Shown here in pieces: positions 19,803 through 31,895 of a stretch of 64,000 nucleotides of DNA. The notes below the pieces were generated by a model. The model was not told the DNA's origin. It was given only the letters and a program-made list of their open reading frames with translations, and did not search any database. This stretch comes from Xylogone sp. PMI_703 (taxonomy: Eukaryota > Ascomycota > Leotiomycetes). The stretch covers positions 744,001 through 808,000 of the forward strand of contig JAJTUQ010000005.1 in the NCBI GenBank assembly GCA_021399445.1, given 5' to 3'. A program made the position numbers and the translations under genes. Position 1 is the first letter of the stretch; each line of letters opens with the position of its first letter.

Positions 19803-21533
19803 ATGACGGTCACCGACCGGATCTGGTGGAAAGATGGAGTGGTGTACCAGATATATCCAGCGAGTTACAAAGATGGCAATGGGGATGGACTAGGTGACAT
19901 CCCCGGTATCATCTCGAAAATTGACTATATTAAAGACCTTGGCATTGATATTGTATGGCTCTCTCCTATGTACCAATCGCCACAACATGACATGGGATAT
20001 GATATCTCAGACTACGAGGCAGTCCATGCCCCCTATGGAACAGTGGAGGATATGGAAAACCTGATTGAAGCATGCCACTCTCGTGGAATGCGGCTTATCC
20101 TTGATCTTGTTGTGAACCACACATCAGATGAGCATGCTTGGTTTAAAGAATCTCGCTCATCCAGAGATAACCCAAAGCGTGACTGGTATATCTGGAGACC
20201 GCCTAGATATGCAGAGGATGGCACACGATTGCCACCAACTAATTGGCGTAGCTACTTCAGTGGACCTACGTGGGAATGGGACGAGCATACGCAGGAGTAT
20301 TATCTTCATCTGTTTGCCAAGCAGCAGCCGGATCTCAATTGGGAGAATCCAGAAACCAGGCAAGCAATCTATAAGTCTGCAATGGAGTTCTGGCTCTCGA
20401 AGGGAGTAGACGGGTTCCGCATTGACACTGTGAATATGTACTCCAAAGGGAAACAATTTCTCGATGCTCCTATCGTCGATCCAGAAGTTTTCGAGCAACC
20501 AGCGGAAGACTTATTCTGTAACGGTCCACGTATGCATGAGTTTCTGCGCGAAATGAACACCCAGGTTCTAAACAAGTACGATGCAATGACAGTCGGCGAA
20601 TTACCGCACACACCAGACCCAGCTCATGTAAGGCGATACGTTGGTGCTTCAGATAAACAACTCAATATGGTCTTCCAATTTGATCTAGTGGACCTGGGAA
20701 CGGGAGAAACAGGGAAATACGATTTCAGGCCATACACCCTCAAAGACATGAAGAATATCATCAACAAATGGCAGGTATTCATCACAGGAACGGATGCGTG
20801 GACGACAGCATTTTGCGAGAACCATGATCAAGGCCGCTCGGTCACCCGCTATGCATCAGATGCGCCTCGGTGGCGTGTACGTTCCGCAAAGCTGCTTTCC
20901 ATGATGATGTGTGCACTTACTGGTACATTATTCATCTACCAAGGTCAAGAAATAGGCATGATTAATGTTCCAAAAGACTGGCCTATTGAAGATTACAAGG
21001 ATATTGAGGGCTTGAACTTTTACCGCGCAGTTGAGAAGCGGACAGGAGGTGACCCGAAAGCTCTCAAACATGTCATGGGTTCATTGCAAATAATTGGTAG
21101 AGATAATGCAAGGGTCCCAATGCAGTGGGACTCATCACCCTACGCCGGTTTTACAACAAATAAAAGCGGAGCGTGGATGAGGGTCAATGACTCCTATACG
21201 GAGATCAATGTTGCGAACCAACTTAATGATCCAAACTCGGTACTCAACTTCTGGAAAGGGATGCTGCGTACGAGAAAGGAATACAAAGATCTCTTCATTC
21301 ACGGTGACTTTGAGTGTTTTGATATAGAGGACCTGAAGTTATTCACTTTCTCCAAGACCTTTGGCAAGGATGTCTTGTTTGTTGTCCTAAATTTTACCGA
21401 TCAAGATGTTGAGTTTGGCTTCCCGGAGAAACTCAGTGGTCACAAGCTTGAGTTTCTCGTTGGGAATGTGGAAGGTGATGGGACTACGATGACTCTAGGT
21501 GGATATGAGGGAAGAATCTATTTAGCTAACTAG
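19803..21533 (+). CDS. GH13 alpha-glucosidase / oligo-1,6-glucosidase (maltase-isomaltase type)
   Basis: This intronless gene encodes 576 residues, the usual length of fungal cytosolic maltases and isomaltases. The enzyme hydrolyses terminal alpha-glucosidic bonds of maltose, isomaltose or sucrose-like sugars. The start MTVTDRIWWKDGVVYQIYP is canonical. The (beta/alpha)8 barrel motifs appear in order: DLVVNHTSDEH, GFRIDTVN with nucleophile Asp208, VGELPH with acid/base Glu266, and ENHDQGR with Asp342. RDNARVPMQWD and a C-terminal beta domain follow. No signal peptide is present, so it is intracellular, which implies uptake of the sugar by a transporter not in this window. No MAL-type regulator or permease gene neighbours it. 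Whether it prefers alpha-1,4 or alpha-1,6 bonds cannot be read safely: after EN-HDQ the family-specific residues would need alignment. Confidence 0.95.
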   Translation: MTVTDRIWWKDGVVYQIYPASYKDGNGDGLGDIPGIISKIDYIKDLGIDIVWLSPMYQSPQHDMGYDISDYEAVHAPYGTVEDMENLIEACHSRGMRLILDLVVNHTSDEHAWFKESRSSRDNPKRDWYIWRPPRYAEDGTRLPPTNWRSYFSGPTWEWDEHTQEYYLHLFAKQQPDLNWENPETRQAIYKSAMEFWLSKGVDGFRIDTVNMYSKGKQFLDAPIVDPEVFEQPAEDLFCNGPRMHEFLREMNTQVLNKYDAMTVGELPHTPDPAHVRRYVGASDKQLNMVFQFDLVDLGTGETGKYDFRPYTLKDMKNIINKWQVFITGTDAWTTAFCENHDQGRSVTRYASDAPRWRVRSAKLLSMMMCALTGTLFIYQGQEIGMINVPKDWPIEDYKDIEGLNFYRAVEKRTGGDPKALKHVMGSLQIIGRDNARVPMQWDSSPYAGFTTNKSGAWMRVNDSYTEINVANQLNDPNSVLNFWKGMLRTRKEYKDLFIHGDFECFDIEDLKLFTFSKTFGKDVLFVVLNFTDQDVEFGFPEKLSGHKLEFLVGNVEGDGTTMTLGGYEGRIYLAN

Positions 21534-22280
21534 AGAGCATGGCTTGGATGTTTAGCTAGCCCTATTTTTGAATGGAAGCTGAAATGGGCACTATTTATCA
21601 CCTTTGAAACAGGATTCTTATTTTATATAGATACCTTAGTTAAACCGAGAATATGAACTTTATCGCGTTAGAAACTTGGATCAACTGAATAAAAAGGTAA
21701 AGAGATTCTAGAATGGCAAAAGAGTTCGTGCCCTACAACTGCTTTGCAGCCGTACGCCTACATCTCCGCTAATGTCAGCACTTGCTTCATTTCATTAGAC
21801 TTAATAAATATTTCCTAGATTTTTTTTGTATTCCACCTCTTAGAACAGCAAGTTGAACTGACATTCTGCCACAACGGCCGCCCTTGCTGTTCGTTATGAG
21901 GTTGTTGCCTATTTTGGAATATATAGAGGCTGCCAAGCCCCTGGCGCTAGGAAAAGTGAGGTTTCTCCTTGTGAGCGAGTGTGCACTGCCCCATGCTCGA
22001 TATCTTAATAGTGCGAGTATACGAAATTACTTGCATAGACGACTAGAACTTCAAACATCGACTGTCAAATTCACTACAGTATGGAGGACCAGGCAGACAC
22101 TGATCGGGAATTGGTAAATCTAAGATTTCACTAGTGTAGAGAGTCTTTTATCTACTGTTTTAATGAACTTTTAAAGCAGAAACTCGGCATTCCCTTGTTC
22201 TCGAATCAATCAAGTCCTCTTTGCCAGAATCATCATTGAAATACTGCCCAAACCCACTCCTCCAGTTTTCGTTTCTCTAC
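21534..22280. other. Convergent intergenic region, no gene seen
   Basis: This is the shared 3' region of the glucosidase and M16 protease genes. A short open frame near 21890-22117 has no family features. The sequence is AT-rich and otherwise featureless. Confidence 0.5.
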
Positions 22281-25200
22281 CTAATCCTCTTCATCTTCCT
22301 CGTCTTCATCATCGTCTTCTTCTTCTCCTTCCTCCTCATCACCTTCCTCGTCTTCTTCATCCGATGGATCTTCTTCATCAGGCTCGTCAGATTTCAAGCC
22401 ATAGTCTTCTTCAAATGCAGACAGAGGTTTGACTTCTGTCTTGAATCCCAGGTTCGAGAATCCCTTGGAGATATTCTGAAGAGGAAATAGATATCAGTTT
22501 TTTGCCACAGTTTTGTTGAAAAAGGCTAATTAGAGGTAAAATGCAGAAAATGGAACTTACTTCCTCCATAATAGGTGCGCAGGTGACAACTACGTTCGCC
22601 TTTCCTGGCAAGAATGCTGGCAACAGCACATCCTTCATAACCGCCTTGATCTCATCCACTGTAACATCCTTGATAAGCTTCAACATTCTATTGCTATAGT
22701 CTTCGTCTACCTCCCATATAACGCTGTGAATAAAATTCATTTGGCCTGCAGCCGCCATGGTCGTCTGCTCATCGGCATATTGAACCACAATACTGGAAAT
22801 TGCGCCCTCAAGTGCGTGTTGTTCAAATTTAGTAGTACCATTAATGTATGATTCCACAATATTCTTCGCTGCTACAAATGCTCGATGAGCATCTGGAGAA
22901 CGATAGACACTAAACTGTACTGCTGCAGTATCAGGCTCCCTCTTAAAGCTTGCTCCATAAGCAAGACCTGTACCACGGACAGCTGTCCAAAGTGGGCCTT
23001 CAACGGCTTCAAGGAAAGCCACAGCAACCATGAGAGCTGGAAGAATGGGGTCTGTGTACGAGGATGGTCCGGAGCTGGTAGAGACAAGGAAGGAGGAGTC
23101 AATAGTAGTCATTGGAACTATGACTACACCATGGCCCCCAAGGTTCTTGCCATCCGCACTTAGCAGAGATGTCTGCTTGACAATAGGCAATAGTGCAGAG
23201 GTTGTGTCAAGACTCTTAATGAGAGGCTCCCATGCTTCTACTGCATTGGGAAGTTTTTCGATATCGGCAATAATGAGCGCTCGCATATTCGAAAATTTGA
23301 AGAGAGATTTACGAACAGATTCGAGACCGTCAATAACTGCTTGGGGATCCTTGGCTAAGAGCTTCTTTAATCTCTTCATATAGACTGATTTAACAAGAGT
23401 ACTTCTTGCTTTCACAATAGAGGCGTTATCTAGATGGATGGCATTGTCGACGGCATACATCATACTATTTCCACTTCTCTTCTCTTGGGGGACTTCTGCA
23501 AGAATCTTCGTAATGCCAGCTTTAAGTCTGACTTCATCAAATATACTGTCAAACATCATTGTCCTCATCCACTCAATCGCCGTAGCATACTTTTCGGGTT
23601 CAATTCGGAATTGTAACACCAAACCTTCAGGTTCACCGAGACGATTTCCTGTCATCGAGTAGGTTATAGTGTCTTGTTCTAGCTCTGTAACAACTTGTTC
23701 AAATTCAATTCTCTTTCCATTTCGAATTATTGGAGTGTTGAAAAAGTTATCAAGGAATAGAGAAATTAGTGGCTTGTGTTCTGTTGGAATAGTAGAAGTT
23801 CCAAGTAATAAACTCAGGTGTACAAAATTGGTTGGAACATGCTCCAATTGAAGGAAAAGTGGCAGTTCTGATTTCTTAGAGTCGATAAGTCGTTGAATCT
23901 TATTGTCTAGAACTCCCAATCTCCTTGCAAGTCCAGTTCTAGCAGTCGTAGATTCAATGAAATGGATTGACTCCACACCAGGCACAGGCCACTTTTGAAG
24001 TAAAGACTCAGGGATCTCAGTATCATTCTTAGCAATTGCGTTTTTCAACTTCTCAGCAAGCCTTTTAAGACCTTCCAAGCCAAGTTCCTCCCTTCTGGCA
24101 GCTAACCGAGCTTCTTCTTTCGCCTTGATCTTCTCAGCTAAGTCTTTTGATGGCTTTCCCAGAATGGAAACATGAGGAGCATCTGCGATCCACTTTTTCA
24201 GAAACTCTCTCCACTGTGGCTCTGTCCATTTCTCCAATTCATCATATTCCTTGATTGTGCCAAGGTCTTTCAACGTTGACCCGTCCCTCTTTCCAAACAA
24301 GAAATCATTGATAACGCCGTTTGCATAGAATGAGAGCGAACTCTCAGCTTGAAACTTGAGCTGTCTTCGCTCCCTTTTAAGACAGTCTGTAAGATATTTC
24401 ATGTCAAGTGGCTTCGAGGAGATCTCTTCAAGAATTTCAAAAAGACGTTTTTCAACATATGCCAGCTTTTCTGTTTCGACACCAGCAGGCTGGAACCAAA
24501 TTACTGAATCCGGCCTTGGGTCTGACCAATATCCGATTGAACTAGCAAGTTCTTCTCTCTCTACCATGATATTTTCAAGGACTGATACAGAAGATCCAGC
24601 AAGATAAGTGAGAATAACATTGAGCGCTGCAATTGCAACAGGATCGTTACAGTTGGGACCAAGGAATCCAACAAGAACGTCACCAGATGATTCATCCTCT
24701 TCTGGAAATTCCACGGTTTCGATAACGGATTCCTTTAGGGCGGGTGGCTGAGGCGATTCCACCCATGGTCTCTTGAATGGTGCGTCCGGTTTAGGAATAT
24801 CGTCAAGAATACCATCTTCGAAGTTGTCCAGAATCTCTAGTAGATTGTCTTGATCAACCTCTCCAACCAGAACAAGGCAGAGATTTTTAGGTTGGTACAT
24901 CTCTTTGTGGAAAGCGCGAATTCGATCTGCTGTTAAAATGCGTAGATGCTCCATCATGCCCCCAGTTTCATATCTAAATCCAACATTCTCCGGATATAAA
25001 AGGTGACGAGCTTTTATATCCATAAGTTCTGAACCTGTATTCTGGATGCCTTGCATCTCTGAATAGACTACGCCTGCGTCATTGCCTTCTCCATCAATAT
25101 GATGAACCTCGGTATAACACCCCTCATCAGTAAGAGTAGGGAGAATAACATGCTCCAGGTATACTGGCAGAATCTGCGCAAACCCTTCCCATCCGGCAGT

Positions 25201-25527
25201 ATCTAAGGTATAAGCTGTATGGTCGGTTGCAGTCCAAGCGTTGGTGTTTGAATATGCCCTCGTAGCAAGCTTGTCAAGTAAGCCTTTATAGCGATAGCTC
25301 TTGGAGCCCATAAAGACCAGATGTTCAAGGGTATGAGGGGATCCGGAGTCATCAAAGATCTCAGTAGCTAATGTGAAGTACCCATTTACTTTGGGTCCCT
25401 TTTGGTCGACCACAACCACATGCATCCCAGTCCGCTCGGATACATATTGAGAAATACTAACAGGAGCATAGTCGACAGTAAATTTTTGGACTGTACGAAA
25501 GTGCGTTTTTCGTACTTGACCAGGCAT
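22281..25527 (-). CDS. M16-family zinc metalloprotease (cytosolic pitrilysin-like)
   Basis: Two exons (25527-22561 and 22475-22281) encode 1053 residues starting MPGQVRKTHFRTVQKFTVDY. The inverted zinc motif HxxEH is in SPHTLEHLVFMGS (residues 65-69), and the distal glutamate lies in GVVYSEMQG (about 157). This is the long M16 type related to the uncharacterised yeast protein YOL098c and to presequence proteases, which degrade peptides inside a closed chamber. There is no clear mitochondrial presequence, so a cytosolic location is likely. The last exon gives a strikingly acidic tail: after KSDEPDEEDPSDEEDEE it is almost only Glu and Asp to the stop. The 85-base intron removes an otherwise in-frame but hydrophobic nonsense tail. 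The gene is divergent from the Dsl1 gene. Confidence 0.93.
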
Positions 25528-26729
25528 ATTGAGATTCCAATCTAGTTGAACAATTCCACTAGAAGATAATAAAAATTAGTGATTCTATAATGCAAACCGA
25601 TCAGGATAGATGGAAGGGCAAAATCATCTTAATGAATACTTGAACTTGGATGATATCAAGTATCATATTAATTAGACATCTACCAAGTGTAACACAATAT
25701 CAAACGACAACGTAACTCCCAGCATGTGACAATCAACTCGGGGTTTGCTCTAATAACGTATCTTAACATTGCCTACATGAGAATTTATTCTTGAAATAGG
25801 CCTTGCAGAATAACCAGGACTACATCATCAAACAAGAGCTGATATTGCAAGACTTCAAGGAGCGGTAAAAGGACTCTAAAGCACGATGATTTACCCCACA
25901 TAAGGTGTATTGGCATTGCTCCAAAGTTGTGATCCAGATGTGCACCAAGGTATGAGAAATCTAGAAATATAAAGGAAAAATGACGATGCAGTTTTGTAAA
26001 TTGGACAGCTAATGAATTGAATAGTGATAAGAAATCAAAAATTCTTACCCAAATTATTCTCCAGATATCCGTCTTCTATAGTCCTTCAGCCCTGAAGTCC
26101 AATCAACAAACAGTGACCAGAGTAAAATTGTCCAAGTATGGGAGTTCAAAAAGCGAAAAGTAAAGAAGGGAAGAAGTTGTAGTGATACCTTTCCAAAGTA
26201 GAAGTCTAGGCAGCCTGCAAACGAGTGTCTTTGTCACAAATCAATGCTAGCCCCGTGTATCGGGGTTTGATTGGACTACAGTTCTGAGAGAGTCAGCTGT
26301 GATTTGGAGGGGCGTAAGGAGGGGCAATATTAATGCCTTAATTATGGGGCATTAACAATTGAGGATGACATGGCCTAGTCCATGGCAGTTGATGCTAGCA
26401 GAGACAGCTTACTATATGTATTGATAATGAAACCAGTCCTAATGAAACTATTGTAGTATTATTAATAACCCAAGCTCGATCAATTCCAAGCACGTACCCA
26501 GATACCATGAAATGGAAGATAGCCGCCTTGCCGAATATTCACCGCGCTTAAACACGCTTAATTGGAAGCTGCCAAATGTTCCTGAAACGTCATTCACAGG
26601 ATTTATCTATAATAGCATGGAACTATTTGAGCGATATGGAGTAATAAATCCTGTTCCACTGGAGACCTACCATATTATATAACATACTCCTAAGCAAGTG
26701 GCGGTGAAAAAAACTGCATTGCCATAAAC
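25528..26729. promoter_or_regulatory. Divergent region between the M16 protease and Dsl1 genes
   Basis: About 1.2 kb of AT-rich sequence without coding signs. It should hold both promoters and 5' leaders. I could not assign specific sites. Confidence 0.4.
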
Positions 26730-29700
26730 ATGACCTCCATGGAGGTGCAAAACCAGCTTGGCCGGATCCTAATTGAGTTCTCTCGCAATGGTAGCTTCCC
26801 AGAGGATGAAGCTGTATCTGCCACTGTTGTGCAAGGGTCGGCGCTTCCAGGGGCTTTGGAAGCTTTAAGTGCTGCCAAAGCCGACTTAGAGGTATGTTCT
26901 ACAATTCTATCCATACTGTCCAAAATCAACCTCTGTTCGCTGGCTCACAGCAACAGCTTTCCGTATGATAATGCAGTACTGATTAATTCTATTGCAGACG
27001 GAAATCCGCCAGCTCAGCCGCGATAGTGCCGCAGAAGTTGACAGCTGGATTGTCAATGCCAAATCCCTCCAAGATGATATCGACAAGTCGAGACGGCTTG
27101 CCAGCGAAATTGCCAGGCAAGCGGAGGCAGACGAAGAGAATATAGAAGCTATGCGTGAGCGGGAAACATACGTAGAATTTTTGATGAAAGAGAACCTATT
27201 CAACGACCAGCTGAGAGAAACACTAGAGGCGATAAAGGTGGCCAACGATTCATTTGATGCTGCTGAGAAGCTATCTTACGAGAACAGGATCGTCGATGCT
27301 CTGCATTCACTCGAAAGTGAGATCCCAATACAACTACTAACAATGACTGCTAATATGCTGCAGATGCCTGGAAAAGCTCTGAGAAAATACCACTGGAAAA
27401 GACGACACGTGCCGTAAGACTACTTGATGCGAGATACTCACAACTTCGCGACTCACTTCAAACACAATTACTTACTGTTTGGAACTCCCTGGTTAGCATT
27501 GATAAGGAACAAAAATGCCTTACGATCAACCAAAGTCTCGGGAGTGAGTCTTTTGCATCTTAATATATGAGAATCCAACTGACTTCTTAAAGGCCAGAAC
27601 ACGGATATAAATGAAGCCCTCATAGGCCTAATGACCTACTCACAATTAGATAGCGAAGTGAAAAAGCTCTGGGACGATTTTGATATAGCTCTAGTGAGAC
27701 CCCGTACTGAATTCAATGAAGGTCACCTATCTTCTGTACAAATACAAGGGGTTCGTGCCACACCTCTTCTCCCTAGAGGCTTAAAACTGACAATTACCCA
27801 GAACAAAATAATTTCTGGTTCAGAGGAGACTGATTACTCCATTAAATCTCTATTTGCCGATTTAGAACAAATAATTCGGTTCATAGCTACCAATCTTCCT
27901 TATGAATTTGTGAAGCTATTATCCAGCACTATGATGCCAGTGTTATCCAACCGTATCAAAGACACATGGTTAGATACAGCAGTACCAGCCTCTCTAGACG
28001 ATATGGCAGACTATCAAAAAACATTAACCCATGTTAATAATTTTGCTGCTGTGTTGACTGAACTCAAATGGTCAGGGGCAGATCTTTTCCAGGAATGGGT
28101 ATCAAACGCGCCCAGAGTATGGCTGAATAATCGAAGAGAAACTGCTCTTGATTTCATTCGGAATCAGCTGTCATTAGGTAGGCCATATATCTGCTCAAGC
28201 ATCTTTTATCATAATAGTTTTTAGAGTCAAGGATTTCTCAAGCAGCTCTAACATATTTGTGGAATAGGAATTGGAGCCACCACAAAAGTTGACCGCGTTG
28301 AGAAGCGACTGGTCTCAAGCAATGAGAGTAAAGATCCGAGTTCAAAAGAAAACGGGAACGGTATTACGGCGGCGAACCAAGACAACTGGGATGATGCCTG
28401 GGGCAGTGATGAAGAGACAGAGCCCGTTTCAGACGCCGATCCTCCAGTCGCAGCTGGCGATGAAGAGAAGACGACACATAATCCAGATTCTGATGTGCAG
28501 AACGTAGATATTGATGAGGCTGATGCATGGGGTTGGGGCGATGATGATGACACTGAGGCCGAGCCTGAGTCCAAGGTTGACGAAGTTCAAGCTGAATCGA
28601 AAAGCAATAACATAAATTCTCAGACAACGTCAACTACTACTCGAGAGGTCACATTAACAGAGTCATACACTATATCGGCGATGCCTAGACCCGTATTACA
28701 GACAGTTACCTCAATTCTGGACGATGCTGCGAGCTTAAAATCGCAAAGGTATATATTTTACCCTTCCACACATGCTTTCAGTACTCATTCTGTTATAGCA
28801 ATGAAAGTAACCCAGTAGCTCCCGCTGCCGTTGGACTCTTTAATCTTCCAGTCCTCGTGCTAGCTATGTACCGTGCTGTCTCCCCATATTACTATGGTCG
28901 TGATCAATGCGGGAACATGTAAGGAAGACACCTTCAATTCATATCTAGAATACTAACTTTGAATAGGTATCTTTATAATGATTCCATGTGGCTTGCAAAT
29001 GAGCTAAAAGAGTACAATGCTACATGGACTGAAAGAACCAATCTCAGCGCCAGCTTAGTGAAGCTAGAAGCAGATATCAAAGCCTTAGATAGCTTCAGTA
29101 AGAGAGCGTATACAAACGAGCTCAACGACCAGAGAACGGTACTTAAGGATCTTCTTGGAGGTATTCAACTTCATATCCGTAAATATCCCACACACTAATA
29201 CAATACAGGAGCCCAGAATTTCCTACATCAAGATGGGCTAGCACCCGAAGAACTCCAAAGCGGGGTCGACTCTGTGGTGGAGCACATCAAACGACTGGCG
29301 GATCTTTGGAAACCTATCCTGTCTCGATCTGCTTGGGCGAGTTCAATCGGCGCTCTCCTTAATACAATTGCCACAAAAATCATACTAGACATTTTCGAGC
29401 TGTCAGACCTCAGCGCTGACCAAGCTTATCGCACGGCTCAACTTATCTCGCGTGTTACAGAACTGGATTCCTTATTTCTCCCGGAGAACAAAAACGAGCC
29501 ACAGATACCCACAACGTCGCAGTATGCTGATAAATGGCTTAAGCTACATTTTCTAAATGAGGTCTTACAGAGTAACCTAAAAGATATCCATTTTCTCTGG
29601 TTTGAGAGTGACCTTAGTCTCTACTTTACAGTCGAGGAAGTTGTGGATCTCATCAGTCTCAGCTTCGAGAACAATGCGACCGTGAGGGATACGGTCAGGC

Positions 29701-29744
29701 AGATTAGGGAAAACCCTACGCCTAAAGGCGTTGTAGCAGAATGA
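26730..29744 (+). CDS. DSL1: Dsl1/Zw10-family vesicle-tethering subunit
   Basis: This protein family belongs to the Dsl1 (NRZ) complex that captures Golgi-derived COPI vesicles at the endoplasmic reticulum; animal Zw10 also acts at kinetochores. Eight exons (26730-26891, 26998-27316, 27364-27543, 27593-28177, 28268-28748, 28799-28918, 28967-29160, 29209-29744) give 804 residues. The N-terminal third is helical and coiled-coil-like (IDKSRRLASEIARQAEADEE). The middle carries an acidic loop with tryptophans, NWDDAWGSDEE and DEADAWGWGDDDD, which corresponds to the lasso segment of yeast Dsl1 that binds coatomer. The C-terminal part is the helical-rod domain (MYRAVSPYYYG, DSMWLANELKEY). The gene has more introns than any neighbour except the amine oxidase. 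It is convergent with the M20 gene with only about 100 bases between. Confidence 0.88.
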
Positions 29745-29845
29745 ATATCGGTGGATCCTGAATATGAAATACGATAGACATGATACCCCTGCATCCTCAA
29801 ACCGGTTTCTGAAGTTTATTGATAAAACTATGGACCATAATATAT

Positions 29846-31165
29846 CTAAAGGCGTTGTCTTATAGTATCCCCATATGGAGTCAAAAACGCTAATGCCGCG
29901 ACAACAAAAGCCTCCGTTCCCGTCTTCAGCGTAGGCTGGATCTCAGGCGCAAAATAGGGGCTATGATTAATAGGAATATCCTTCTGCAGTGTGTCTCCTT
30001 TAACCGCAGCTCTGAATTTCTCCGCATCAATGCCACCAAAGCTCCAATAACAATACGGTACACCCTTTCCCCCATTCTTGTTTGGTGCCTCTGTAGCTAA
30101 GACAGCAAAATCTTCCGATCCACCAAGAGGCGTTGCATTTTCGTCATGGCGTTCACCGAAATGCTTTTTGAATGCTTCAGCTACCGTTTTAGTCGCTGAA
30201 GCATCGTTCAGTGTGAGTGGGAAATCGGATAAAGGGATCCATTCCGCTTCCTTTGGTGATCCAGAGGCTTCACATTCTGCTCTTACGACTCGGCGAATTG
30301 TCTCGAGGACCCTGACTCTCGTCTCAGGGGTCACGGTCCGTATATTCAACTTGAAAGTAGCTGAATCGGTGATGATATTTTCTGCCGAACCCGAATGCAC
30401 GCTGGCCACAGTAACCACAGCAGACTCTTTGGGGTCAACCTCCCTGCTTACGATACTCTGCAATCGCACGATGATATGAGATGCCAAGAGCACGGGATCA
30501 ACTGTTCGATGAGGTTGGGAAGCATGCCCTCCTTGTCCAAATACTGTGACGGCAAAGCTATCGGCTGCAGATGCAAAGAAACCCGGTCTTGTGCCTACAC
30601 ATCCGGCTTCAAAGGGCATAACATGTTGTCCCAAAACAACATCTGGAATTGGACAATTATGCCTTGCAGGATCATACAGTCCATCAGCAATCATTGCGCT
30701 TGCTCCTGCACCGCGTTCCTCATTAGGTTGAAACAGAATCACTAAAGTTCCCTTCCAGTCCTCTTTGCATGCGTGCAAGGTCTTAGCGGCAGCCAGCATC
30801 GCTGATATATGCATATCATGGCCACACGCATGCATGACTGGCTTCTCGATGCCATCTACCTTATCCACTTCCCGCACTTTACTGGCGTAATCTAACCCAG
30901 TCAACTCTTCTACAGGGAGAGCATCAATATCAGCGCGCAAGAGAACGGTTTTGCCTTCTCCATTTTTGAGGACTCCTATGAGTCCCGTGCCACCGATTGA
31001 GGTGCGAACATCAAAACCTGGAAGAGCCTTGAGGTACTTCCCCGCTACGGAAGCAGCATAGTGTTCCTGGAGAGAAAGGCCAGGATGCGCGTGGAGATCC
31101 TTGTATATAGCTTCATAAGGTGCGAGATCTATCTGGTGCTTGGAAGCAATTCTTGAGATATCCAT
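29846..31165 (-). CDS. M20 peptidase / amidohydrolase (hippurate hydrolase or N-acyl amino acid hydrolase type)
   Basis: This intronless gene encodes 439 residues. The metal-binding residues of the family are intact: HACGHDMH (about residue 112), NEERGAG, GQHV, GGSEDFA and NHSPYFAPE near the C-terminus. Such enzymes split N-acyl or amide bonds of amino acid conjugates such as hippurate, N-acetyl amino acids or auxin conjugates. The exact substrate is not readable from the sequence. No signal peptide is seen, and the C-terminus RQRL is not a clear peroxisomal signal, although RL-type endings can be weak ones. The lack of introns, amid intron-rich neighbours, together with close similarity of this family to bacterial homologues, would be compatible with old transfer from bacteria, but intronless genes are common in fungi. 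Confidence 0.93.
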   Translation of the reverse strand: MDISRIASKHQIDLAPYEAIYKDLHAHPGLSLQEHYAASVAGKYLKALPGFDVRTSIGGTGLIGVLKNGEGKTVLLRADIDALPVEELTGLDYASKVREVDKVDGIEKPVMHACGHDMHISAMLAAAKTLHACKEDWKGTLVILFQPNEERGAGASAMIADGLYDPARHNCPIPDVVLGQHVMPFEAGCVGTRPGFFASAADSFAVTVFGQGGHASQPHRTVDPVLLASHIIVRLQSIVSREVDPKESAVVTVASVHSGSAENIITDSATFKLNIRTVTPETRVRVLETIRRVVRAECEASGSPKEAEWIPLSDFPLTLNDASATKTVAEAFKKHFGERHDENATPLGGSEDFAVLATEAPNKNGGKGVPYCYWSFGGIDAEKFRAAVKGDTLQKDIPINHSPYFAPEIQPTLKTGTEAFVVAALAFLTPYGDTIRQRL

Positions 31166-31895
31166 GTTCGGGATCAGAGGTGATAATGCAGCCTCCGCAA
31201 GGCTGATAAGGAAAGTTATGAATGATTAGCACCCTTTGCCGTAGCAGCGTAGAAAACGTAATTATTAGAAATTTTTCAATTGTTAATTCTTGGTCTAATT
31301 TCCAAATACTTTTTTTCTCGGACCGCAATTGATAAGTGAAGGAGATATTAATAAACGGAACTGACATCCTCAAACGGTGTCGATCAAGGGAGGTTGGCAA
31401 TAGTGGGCGGGGTAGCTCTAACTGGCCGAGGAAAGGCGTTGCTATGGCAGATACTTGATTAGGTATCTCTGTATGCACAATTGCACCGCCAAGATATTCC
31501 TGATAATACCAATGACAAGATGGTTCTCCACTCAACAACATATAAAATAATACTTCTATGTAGGTAGACGTATTATCGCTTCAAATACATTCAATTCAAT
31601 ATTCACCTGCTATCTTTCAAACAGGATTCTCCTCTGGAGATGTCCTCGCTCGAATTTGAAGTCGCCCTTCCCGCAGCTACCAGCATCCTCATATAGAAAG
31701 CCGAGTATGGAAATCCAAAATGTCATCATCTATCAATAGCGCGCTCATCATTTCCCTGTATATATATGCCATAATACAAATGCGATGGTACAGAAAACTA
31801 AAGGTAAAACCATCTATGCTGCCGCTGAAAACGCTTCGTCTCCGTGCACTACGATTCGACGAAGTTCACGATTCCCAATTCAATATTCTCTCACA
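31166..31895. other. Intergenic region, no gene seen
   Basis: This contains the M20 promoter and the 3' region of SPP2. Open frames on both strands are short and unsupported. Confidence 0.5.

Noticed and set aside
22476..22560. Read-through C-terminus of the M16 protease without the last intron
   Set aside because: The read-through tail is hydrophobic and unrelated to the family, whereas splicing gives a long acidic tail in perfect frame.
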